A DNA stretch of 25,731 nt from a virus. The notes beneath the pieces are model-generated. The model did no database searches, was not told where the DNA came from, and saw only the letters and a program-made list of their open reading frames with translations. Both the position numbers and the translations under genes were made by a program. This document shows, piece by piece, positions 7,353-12,904 of the stretch. How positions within the stretch are numbered: position 1 is the first letter of the stretch; each line of letters opens with the position of its first letter. The stretch is taken from the IMG/VR virus record IMGVR_UViG_3300008106_000021, positions 1 to 25,731 of that record; one strand, given 5' to 3'.

Positions 7353-8171
7353 ATGTCTAGTCGTATTGCATTAATGGTTAAAGGTTTGCCGCCTATAGGT
7401 ATAGATGAAGCTATAGAGAGGTTTGGCAAGTATTATCCCGAACCTAGGTTTGGCGTATGGCATGAAAGCCCTTCATTTACAGGAAGAGTAGAAAACAATT
7501 CTGTGATGTTTACCGATAGTCAAGGAAGCTTAAAAGGTGGGGGAGGGCTTAATGCGCAAGTAATGGCTGACCTAAGGAAATTGCAGTCAGATTTTAATAA
7601 CTACACTTCTCAGTACCCAAATATATATACAAATAGTCCAACCTCAGAATCAAGAGCAAAACTATATAGAAGAATTGGGTTTAAAGATGTGCCAAATGGT
7701 GGGCAAGCAATTGACAGAAGAATTATACTGCCTGAAGACTTGCCGTATGTCCAAGCATTAGACGGATTACTTCAAACCAGTGGAGTGAACAAAGCTTTAG
7801 GGAATATCAATCCTAGGCAAATAGAAAATATAACTGGGAGGTATGATTTAGAGTCTTGGGTAAACGGGAGAAGATTTTCATCAAGCGAAACTCCTAGAGA
7901 AAGAGAATTGCGTATTATTGATGAAGAAGTCAAGCAGGGGCAGAAACTAGAAGCAGCAAGGTTAGGGATGAATTATCCTGACTACCTCACCATGAGGTCA
8001 AGACAAGCAGAAGAAAGCATGAGGCAAAGGATGGCTGAAAGGATGAGTAGAGCTAGGCAAAGAACTCCTGAATCTTTTGCTCCAGAACCTAGCCCATTTG
8101 CATTCACAGCTAACATCCCTGCCCCATCAAGACCCTCAGCAATGGATGATTATGATGACATTCCTTTCTAG
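7353..8171 (+). CDS. Protein with SSB-like C-terminal tip (MDDYDDIPF)
   Basis: A 272-aa protein of unknown fold with a notable end. The last residues, SAMDDYDDIPF, closely match the acidic tip of bacterial single-stranded DNA-binding protein (DDDIPF in E. coli SSB). That tip recruits many replication and repair enzymes. Before it is a Pro-rich disordered linker (PEPSPFAFTANIPAPSRPS), which is also SSB-like. The N-terminal part shows no OB-fold. Around residues 110-125, RAKLYRRIGFKDVP resembles the last helix and strand of GNAT acetyltransferases, but the acetyl-CoA loop is not clear. A basic coiled-coil-like helix covers residues 190-240. There is no good ribosome binding site. It pairs with the Dps gene 33 bases downstream. 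Confidence 0.65.
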   Translation: MSSRIALMVKGLPPIGIDEAIERFGKYYPEPRFGVWHESPSFTGRVENNSVMFTDSQGSLKGGGGLNAQVMADLRKLQSDFNNYTSQYPNIYTNSPTSESRAKLYRRIGFKDVPNGGQAIDRRIILPEDLPYVQALDGLLQTSGVNKALGNINPRQIENITGRYDLESWVNGRRFSSSETPRERELRIIDEEVKQGQKLEAARLGMNYPDYLTMRSRQAEESMRQRMAERMSRARQRTPESFAPEPSPFAFTANIPAPSRPSAMDDYDDIPF

Positions 8172-8203
8172 CTATAATACATTTAACTAATACTACCGCC
8201 ACA

Positions 8204-8707
8204 ATGTCAGCACTACCCCTAGCTCAACAACTATCAACCCTACTAGCTAACACCTTTGTCTTTAGTCAACAACTACACGGCTTTCACTGGACGTATACTG
8301 GTGCTGGTTTCATCTACCTACACCCATTCCTAGGCGAGGACTATGAGAGTGTCAATGCTTCAGTAGATACCTACGCAGAAGAAATACTAACCCTCAACTA
8401 TGAACCACCAACTAGACTATGCGACTACCTAGCCCTATCCACATCTATCAAGGAACTACCCAAGGTAGATGATGGTGAGAAAATGTTACACATAGCCTAC
8501 AGTGGACACAATATCTTAGGTGAACTAATCAAGGGCGTATTCCCTATAGCAGAAGAGTGTGGTGCTAATGACATTGCCAACTACTTAGCTGAACGTCAGA
8601 ACTACCACTATAAGAAAGCGTACTTCTATCGTGCTGAGCTAGGCATTAAGATTCCTTCAGTGTTTGAGGCATCTAAGCCTAGATTGCAGACTAGCCCCCA
8701 GTCCTAG
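8204..8707 (+). CDS. Dps-family ferritin-like protein
   Basis: A 167-aa protein of the Dps/miniferritin family, which oxidises and stores iron and protects DNA from hydrogen peroxide. The ferroxidase residues are present with exact family spacing: His28 (in LHGFHW), His40 (in LHPF), Asp55 and Glu59 (VDTYAEE). The N-terminal helix LAQQLSTLLANTFVFSQQLHGFHW is typical. No strong ribosome binding site is visible, and the 33-base gap to the upstream gene suggests a shared transcript on the + strand amid leftward genes. In a phage this could guard the genome or the infected cell against oxidative damage. The 3' end overlaps a convergent gene by 17 bases. Confidence 0.85.
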   Translation: MSALPLAQQLSTLLANTFVFSQQLHGFHWTYTGAGFIYLHPFLGEDYESVNASVDTYAEEILTLNYEPPTRLCDYLALSTSIKELPKVDDGEKMLHIAYSGHNILGELIKGVFPIAEECGANDIANYLAERQNYHYKKAYFYRAELGIKIPSVFEASKPRLQTSPQS

Positions 8708-9074
8708 CAGTGCTATAACCTAGTAGGTCAGTAGGGATATTCTCATCAAGTAATATCCACTTAAAGATAATCCACTGGTCATAAGCACCATTGATACGAC
8801 ACTTATAGATAGGGTACTTAGAACTTTCATCTCTGCGTGGTGGCGGATTGTTCCAGTCCCTAGTTGCAGGATTAGACTCAGAACCGTAAGGGAAAGGTAT
8901 AGGTTCATTTAAGTTACCCCATATCTCCTCACTACCATCCCACACTTCTAGTACTTCTAGTAATGTGTTTTGGATTAAAGGATGGGGTAACACTTCACCT
9001 ATATACCTAGGGTATCTTTTGATGTCAGACTGAACTGTTACATCGGGGATGAATTGCGTGCGGGTTTGACCCAT
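8691..9074 (-). CDS. Hypothetical protein
   Basis: A 127-aa protein rich in Trp, Pro and acidic residues (LEVWDGSEEIWGNLNEPIPFPYGSE, then DWNNPPPRRDES) with YDQWIIFKWILLDE near the end. It is probably soluble, with no motif I can name. Its ATG shares a base with the stop of the upstream gene (TAATG), indicating translational coupling since no clear ribosome binding site is present. It converges on the Dps gene and overlaps it by 17 bases. Confidence 0.55.
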   Translation of the reverse strand: MGQTRTQFIPDVTVQSDIKRYPRYIGEVLPHPLIQNTLLEVLEVWDGSEEIWGNLNEPIPFPYGSESNPATRDWNNPPPRRDESSKYPIYKCRINGAYDQWIIFKWILLDENIPTDLLGYSTARTGG

Positions 9075-9301
9075 TAGTTGTTACTGATTTGTATAGCTAT
9101 CTGCACGATTGTAATCTCTGGGTATAACCTTTGAGCATTATTAGCAGCAATTGCACTAGCCCAACAAGCTTGATGTAAGGAATGAGCATTACCTTTGTCT
9201 ATGCAATGTATAGAGCCATCCTCAATCCTAGCCTCTATCATCCAGCTATACTTTTGGCTCTCAGACTTCAAGCCTTTGTCACTACTCATTGTTGCCATCA
9301 T
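9074..9301 (-). CDS. Hypothetical protein
   Basis: A 75-aa protein. A beta-hairpin-like start (YSWMIEARIEDGSIHCIDKG) is followed by a helix with HQACWASAIAANNAQRLYPE and a final strand. Two adjacent ATG codons open the frame, and AGGGATAGG lies just upstream. The start overlaps the stop of the truncated duplicate at 9298-9393 by ATGA, so translation here may depend on ribosomes finishing that remnant or its ancestor. Family not recognised. Confidence 0.55.
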   Translation of the reverse strand: MMATMSSDKGLKSESQKYSWMIEARIEDGSIHCIDKGNAHSLHQACWASAIAANNAQRLYPEITIVQIAIQISNN

Positions 9302-9393
9302 CCTATCCCTACTTCAAGTAAATGTCCTATCAAGTCCAACTTATCTGCATACATATCAAGGTCTACATCAACACAACACCAATGTTCACCGCG
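9298..9393 (-). pseudogene. Truncated duplicate of the 89-aa gene's C-terminus
   Basis: A stretch of 31 codons reads RGEHWCCVDVDLDMYADKLD then LIGHLLEVGIG and a stop. It aligns codon by codon with the end of the intact gene at 9598-9867 (RSEHWACIDIDLSVYADKLD then MVSHLLEVGSNE). An in-frame TGA lies directly before the homologous part, and no in-frame start is present, so the copy lacks the first two thirds of the gene. It lies on the far side of the ribbon-helix-helix gene, as a partial tandem duplication would leave it. Its stop still overlaps the next start. Confidence 0.75.
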
Positions 9394-9401
9394 TCAGCGA
9401 G

Positions 9402-9605
9402 TCATCTAAATAGTATCTGTGTTGTCTGCCCATCTTTATACTTAACAACTACAGTAGCGCCTCCTGCAATAGCTTCTTGTACAAAGTGTTCTACCTTAAT
9501 AGCTTTATTTATAACTTCATTCTGAGTTATTCCCATATTTTCAGCCATTTTCTTAAGCATAGCCTCTGCTTGATTATCAAGGCTAATCGACATTCTTTTA
9601 CTCAT
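9402..9605 (-). CDS. Ribbon-helix-helix (CopG/Arc-like) DNA-binding protein
   Basis: A 67-aa protein. The N-terminus has the ribbon-helix-helix pattern: a strand KRMSISLDN, a helix QAEAMLKKMAENMG, then ITQNEVINKAIKVEHFV. These proteins dimerise and bind operators through the paired strand, acting as repressors or antitoxins. The C-terminal tail (GGATVVVKYKDGQTTQILFR) is beta-rich. The start MSKRMSISL is chosen because GGAAG precedes it. The longer frame begins inside the upstream gene. It overlaps the 89-aa gene by eight bases, so it is likely co-translated. It is flanked by the intact gene and its truncated copy. Confidence 0.75.
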   Translation of the reverse strand: MSKRMSISLDNQAEAMLKKMAENMGITQNEVINKAIKVEHFVQEAIAGGATVVVKYKDGQTTQILFR

Positions 9606-9867
9606 TACTTCCAACCTCTAATAAATGACTTACCATATCTAACTTATCTGCATACACAGACAAATCTATATCAATACAAGCCCAGTGTTCGCTTCGCGGT
9701 GCTACATGAATACCACCATCCATTAGTCTATAAAGGTATGCCCAATAGCCTATGATTTGATACACAACACAAGGCGAATCGTACTGTTTGACCATGCGTG
9801 CTAATCCATCACTACCCTTAGTGGCAGTCTTAGCTGGTTTGAATAGTACGATATCACCCTTAGTCAT
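9598..9867 (-). CDS. Hypothetical protein, parent of the truncated duplicate
   Basis: An 89-aa protein starting MTKGDIVLFKPAKTATKGSDG, a strand-loop-strand opening like small KOW/SH3-type barrels. It continues with CVVYQIIGYWAYLYRLMDGGIHV and ends SEHWACIDIDLSVYADKLDMVSHLLEVG. The C-terminal part exists a second time as a remnant at 9298-9393. The start shares a base with the preceding stop (TAATG). No family is recognised, and the barrel idea is only a structural guess. Confidence 0.55.
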   Translation of the reverse strand: MTKGDIVLFKPAKTATKGSDGLARMVKQYDSPCVVYQIIGYWAYLYRLMDGGIHVAPRSEHWACIDIDLSVYADKLDMVSHLLEVGSNE

Positions 9868-10076
9868 TATGGTTTAGCGAGAGAGTAGTTGCCTAGCGGG
9901 TCTGCGCGCAGGTTAATTAGCCCTGTTACATCAACACCTCTAATAGAGTCCATTGTATAGCATTCATCTTTACTTACTCCATACAAAGCCATTAACTTCT
10001 CTGCTGTTATCCAATGAAGTTGACCATCATTAATGCTTGTCACATACCCTGGTCTTAGAATGTATTTCTTCTTCAT
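9867..10076 (-). CDS. Conserved phage-type hypothetical protein
   Basis: A 69-aa protein with RPGYVTSINDGQLHWITAEKLMALYGVSKDEC, a pattern common in very small phage proteins of unknown role. Its predicted layout is strand-strand-helix. The start is one base after the end of the nuclease gene, and AAGATG-like purines precede it. Together with the next two genes it forms a tight chain of TAATG and ATGA-type junctions downstream of the nuclease. Confidence 0.6.
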   Translation of the reverse strand: MKKKYILRPGYVTSINDGQLHWITAEKLMALYGVSKDECYTMDSIRGVDVTGLINLRADPLGNYSLAKP

Positions 10077-10077
10077 C

Positions 10078-11001
10078 TTAAACTCCTAGTTGTGGATACA
10101 TCTCATAGAACTTAGCTACCTTCTCTAGCCACATCCGATTAAACCAATCCTTCTCCATACCAGCGATAGGTAAAGTTTGAATACCTTTAGTTGTGACTAC
10201 CAAAACAATGTACTGTTCAACATAGATACCTAAAGACTCTTGTAGAGCAAAGTCATAAGCACTCTCTTGCATCCCTGCTCTACGGAACTTCATGTTAGCT
10301 CCATAGTTCTCTCTCCATCCTTCGGGTGGTACAAACTCAATACCTTGAGCACGACACTCGGCTAGCCTAGCATTGAACGCCTTCCAATCAGGGCTAACCT
10401 TTGAATAGTTCTTGTCAGAAGTCTTGAGAGAGATAAGGGATAGTTTAGTTTCACCTTTAGCATTGGTGTAATTCCCCACAAAGTCAGGGACACCAGCATA
10501 GCGATAAGTCTTAGATGAAATGAACTCTTGCTCCCTAGCAATCTTAATGTCAGGTTGGTAGAACTGACGCTCACTCCTAGGAATGTCCACACAATCCAAT
10601 AGCCCTTGACTCCACATCACATCAGTAATCTGAGCTAGGATAGACTTACCCGTAGCCTTCATAGGTTTAAGGATCGCATCCATGAATGGCTTTACATCCT
10701 CTGGTAATCCCCATGTGGTGGGAAGCACGCGATACTCTGGGTCTAAGGCAAAGTACTTAGATAGGCGCTCATCTATTAATGAACCTCTGTCCTTTGGCTC
10801 TGTCTTACCCTTATTCTCTGGGTCAGCTAGCCACTTCTCAGACCAGTTCTCTAGCCTTGTCTGTGCTGCTCTAGACTCAGTTCCACTTAGGATAGTAGTA
10901 ACGCTAGGCGCATTGAATCCCCACTTAGTAGGGTAAAATCTAGCACTGTTGGTAAGCTTAGGTTTAGTCTCAGCTTTCTTCTTAGGCTTAGTTGTAGCCA
11001 T
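10078..11001 (-). CDS. PD-(D/E)XK-type nuclease-like protein (phage exonuclease family)
   Basis: A 307-aa protein. The basic N-terminus (TKPKKKAETKPK) is followed by a RecB/Cas4-style nuclease core. RGSLIDERL lies near residue 75, the catalytic-strand motif YRYAGVPDFVG near 167-176, and then LSLISLKTS near 188-195. In active relatives the last motif is usually (D/E)xK. Here the residue is Ser (Ser191-Leu-Lys193), so activity is uncertain. A helix with ESAYDFALQES, as in the QxxxY region, follows. Such enzymes resect DNA ends for phage recombination or replication. The gene heads a leftward operon with its own promoter and nested leader hairpin at 11000-11054. Confidence 0.7.
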   Translation of the reverse strand: MATTKPKKKAETKPKLTNSARFYPTKWGFNAPSVTTILSGTESRAAQTRLENWSEKWLADPENKGKTEPKDRGSLIDERLSKYFALDPEYRVLPTTWGLPEDVKPFMDAILKPMKATGKSILAQITDVMWSQGLLDCVDIPRSERQFYQPDIKIAREQEFISSKTYRYAGVPDFVGNYTNAKGETKLSLISLKTSDKNYSKVSPDWKAFNARLAECRAQGIEFVPPEGWRENYGANMKFRRAGMQESAYDFALQESLGIYVEQYIVLVVTTKGIQTLPIAGMEKDWFNRMWLEKVAKFYEMYPQLGV

Positions 11002-11054
11002 AATCTATTCAGTTCTCTCTACTCCGAAGAGTCATTAGTAATGAATAGATTATA
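11000..11054 (-). promoter_or_regulatory. Promoter and nested leader hairpin of the nuclease operon
   Basis: On the - strand, a perfect -10 hexamer TATAAT sits at 11049-11054 and transcription should begin about 7-10 bases later. A 12-bp perfect inverted repeat (11000-11011 with 11042-11053) spans from the -10 to the start codon. Inside it, ACTC-TTCG-GAGT forms a small hairpin with a UUCG tetraloop closed by C-G, which is exceptionally stable in RNA. The purine-rich GGAG that could serve as ribosome binding site lies in that inner stem, so folding may hide it. Confidence 0.6.
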
Positions 11055-11596
11055 GCATAGAATGGACAGTGGGAATATAAGCAAACCACTTATTAAGTTA
11101 GGTTATTAACCCGTTGTCAGTGCAAAGTATTAGCTATTCCTTTGCTTCCCACTTTAATTACTTCCCTGTAATGAATGGATGATTGATTGCTAGCTAGATA
11201 CCCCACTTAGCTCCTAGTCAGGGACGACTTGCACTCCCCCATCTCTATTACACTGCCTTTGGATACCCACAGCATTGTGCAATATAGCAACAAATCATCT
11301 ACACAGGATAGCCATGTCCTACCTCTATCGGCTATTGGGATTTAAAGTTGCAACTTTAAAGTTCTAACGGATAGGCTTAGCATGAACGAACCCACTTCTT
11401 AGGTATTGATTATTCCCTAAGTATCCTGTGTTAATACCCTCCCTTATGTAGACGCCATTTTAATCTGCACACTGCATTCCTTATGGCAGCTTCATGTTAT
11501 GGCTTTACCCTGAAAGCAAGGTTCTATTAAGGTTATAACGGGCATTCTTACCGAGGCGTTGGTGGATAAGGGTATGATGTTTTCTAGCATTTTGTT
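11055..11596. other. Non-coding stretch with scattered inverted repeats
   Basis: I find no gene with a credible start here on either strand. Visible features are a 20-bp perfect palindrome at 11341-11360 and a 9-bp inverted repeat beginning at 11561. A T-arm-like segment at about 11220-11245 was considered and rejected as a tRNA. The stretch may hold untranslated leader, small RNAs or replication or packaging signals. Nothing more specific can be supported. Confidence 0.5.
11341..11360. repeat. 20-bp perfect palindrome
   Basis: TTTAAAGTTG followed directly by its reverse complement CAACTTTAAA, with no spacer. The symmetry stops exactly at the 20-base limit. A spacer-less palindrome of this size suits a dimeric protein site. 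No gene starts within 300 bases, so a classical operator role is not obvious. Confidence 0.8.
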
Positions 11597-11625
11597 GTTT
11601 CAATCCCTAATAGGGGTTATCCACC
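11561..11625. repeat. 9-bp inverted repeat enclosing a CRISPR-repeat half
   Basis: GGTGGATAA (11561-11569) pairs with TTATCCACC (11617-11625). The enclosed 47 bases include the partial CRISPR-like unit starting at 11597. The arrangement could fold as one RNA stem that presents the repeat half in its loop. Confidence 0.5.
11597..11616 (-). repeat. Partial CRISPR-repeat-like unit (3' half)
   Basis: On the - strand this reads CCCCTATTAGGGATTGAAAC. That is the typical 3' half of cyanobacterial CRISPR repeats, with the CCCTA...TAGGG stem and the ATTGAAAC end that forms the 5' handle of crRNAs. The 5' half is missing. It lies 45 bases from the full-length unit at 11642, close to one repeat-plus-short-spacer period. 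No Cas gene is in the window. Confidence 0.6.
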
Positions 11626-11641
11626 TAGACCTTATAGATGA

Positions 11642-11679
11642 GTTTCAATCCCTAAAAGGGTTTTAGAGGCTTTGAATCC
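11642..11679 (-). repeat. Full-length CRISPR-repeat-like unit, copy A
   Basis: A 38-base unit. On the - strand it starts GGATTCAAAGCC, continues with CCCTTTTAGGG as the stem, and ends ATTGAAAC. The length, the stem and the 3' end match cyanobacterial CRISPR repeats as I know them. An identical 38-base copy lies at 14893-14930, more than 3 kb away. It begins five bases beyond the 3' end of the tRNA-like gene and is flanked by a 12-base direct repeat (CTTATAGATGAG) at 11631-11642 and 11679-11690. This is a solitary or mini-array unit, not a normal array. Confidence 0.75.
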
Positions 11680-11683
11680 TTAT

Positions 11684-11809
11684 AGATGAGACAGGATTTG
11701 AACCTGTAAGGAACACTCTGATAGCTGGCAATACAGCCATAGCAGAGGACGGGGTTAATTCCACATATTAAGTTCCAGCCTATGCGTTTACCAATTCCGC
11801 CACTCATCT
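11684..11809 (-). tRNA. tRNA-Leu-like gene with an expanded centre
   Basis: On the - strand a 7-bp acceptor stem closes the locus (AGATGAG with CTCATCT). A Leu-type D-arm (GCGGAATTGGTAAACGC) and a T-arm with a perfect 5-bp stem and canonical loop (ACAGG TTCAAAT CCTGT) are present, followed by discriminator A and no encoded CCA. The span is 126 bases, about 40 longer than a normal tRNA-Leu, and the middle does not give one clean anticodon arm. Options include a TTAAT/ATTAA stem with loop ATGTGGA, or CATAG/CTATG around a longer insert, plus a CTCTG/CAGAG variable-arm-like hairpin. It may contain an intron, be a degraded tRNA, or be a tRNA-like RNA. The anticodon is not assigned. Confidence 0.55.
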
Positions 11810-11867
11810 TACCGCTAATATATTTCTCGGCCCATAGCTTGCCGTAGTTGTCTTTACAGTTCAACAT

Positions 11868-12279
11868 CTGTTGCCATGTTTAGGATGTGGATAGCGCCAC
11901 TTGCAGTTTAAAGAGCTTAGCAACAACTCTCCATACCTTCCTGTTTAAAGTCTGTTCGGATGCATGGTTCGATAGACTAATCAAGAGGCAAGGTTAGACA
12001 TAGACTAACACTACTAAGCAAAGGTCATGACTCCTCTACACTTTCGCCGCTAAATCCAGAGCTTGCTTGCTGTATGCGCTTGGATGAACAACTGCTAAAT
12101 CCAAGTGTGACAGTAGAACGGAGCAGTTCCTCGTACAGTGCTGATATGCACCTACTCTTGATAGTGGTTGAGGTTATCTAACACTATCCCCTAGCGTAGA
12201 TGCTAGAGGTAGTGGTCAGGACAATGTGCCGCATCGTCCCCCAGTAGCGTAGCGTCCTTGAGGATAGAGTACTAGATGG
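11868..12279. other. Non-coding stretch with hairpins
   Basis: No convincing gene is seen. CTTGGAT and ATCCAAG around 12080-12107 form a 7-bp hairpin. The phrase GCTAAATCCA occurs twice (near 12049 and 12093), and ATAGACTAA occurs twice (near 11971 and 12001). Two GCGTAG elements, about 12193 and 12246, lie at the downstream end near the stop of the winged-helix gene. This could be a leader, a small RNA gene or the remains of further tRNA-like genes. Confidence 0.45.
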
Positions 12280-12855
12280 TTAGAAAGATTCAGGCTTTTC
12301 TTTCCCATTAAGAATATCGATAGCACCAAGTACTTCAACTAGAGCTTTAGAGAGTTTCCCTTGAGCTTTGAGTTCTTTAATGCTAGGAGCTTTGCCACCA
12401 AGGATTTCAATCTGAACTTTGCGAAGTACATCAACACAACCTTCGATAAGGTCTGTCATGTCAAAGCGCTTGTCACGCTCTAAATTAGCAGGAGTAAATA
12501 GGCTTAGCTGACTAGCTACTTTACTAGCAGCAAACTGATAGTCTTCAAACTTAGTCAATTCGGCTGGTGGGTTTTCCATAGTTGCTAATGCGCTAGTAAT
12601 ATCAAAGTCAGGGGACTCTTGTACTTTAGATGCTTGGTCGGAATTAGTCATCATGTAACTAGAGCCTTCACCTTGCTTACCCTTAATAGTCTGTATCTCC
12701 CAGCCATCTTTACGAAGCACAGAAATAAAGTGTGATGCTCTATTGGTATGAGCAAATTTCTCAATCTCTTTCTCATGATGTTGACCACCAGTTGAGAGGA
12801 GAGACAATACCAATAGAGCAATAGGGGATGTAGGGGGCGCAATGAATTGTGTCAT
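12280..12855 (-). CDS. Winged-helix domain protein
   Basis: A 191-aa protein. Residues 8-70 look like a winged helix-turn-helix: PIALLVLSLLSTGGQHHEKEIE, then NRASHFISVLRKDGWEIQT with KGKQGEGSSYMM as the wing. This arrangement recurs in phage proteins that regulate transcription or load onto DNA. The C-terminal half is helical and charged (ERDKRFDMTDLIEGCVDVLRK ... LSKALVEVLGAIDILNG) and may mediate oligomerisation. A GCGTAGCG hairpin lies just upstream (12875-12905). No clear ribosome binding site is seen before the ATG. DNA binding is inferred from the domain pattern only. Confidence 0.6.
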   Translation of the reverse strand: MTQFIAPPTSPIALLVLSLLSTGGQHHEKEIEKFAHTNRASHFISVLRKDGWEIQTIKGKQGEGSSYMMTNSDQASKVQESPDFDITSALATMENPPAELTKFEDYQFAASKVASQLSLFTPANLERDKRFDMTDLIEGCVDVLRKVQIEILGGKAPSIKELKAQGKLSKALVEVLGAIDILNGKEKPESF

Positions 12856-12904
12856 ACGTTTAGCTATTAGATAGTTTTAGTTCTATCTAATAGCGTAGCG
12901 CTAT

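Noticed and set aside
9182-9755. Several + strand frames of 67-92 codons in this interval
   Set aside because: All lie antisense to the 75-aa, RHH and 89-aa leftward genes, which have ribosome binding sites and sensible protein patterns.
11215-11250. A possible T-arm (GGGAG TGCAAGT) suggesting another tRNA
   Set aside because: The stem has a mismatch, the loop lacks T55, and no matching acceptor stem or D-arm lies at proper distance.
11652-11867. A 71-codon leftward frame across the tRNA-like gene
   Set aside because: It covers the tRNA-like locus and the CRISPR-like unit, has no usual protein composition, and the RNA features explain the conservation-like patterns better.
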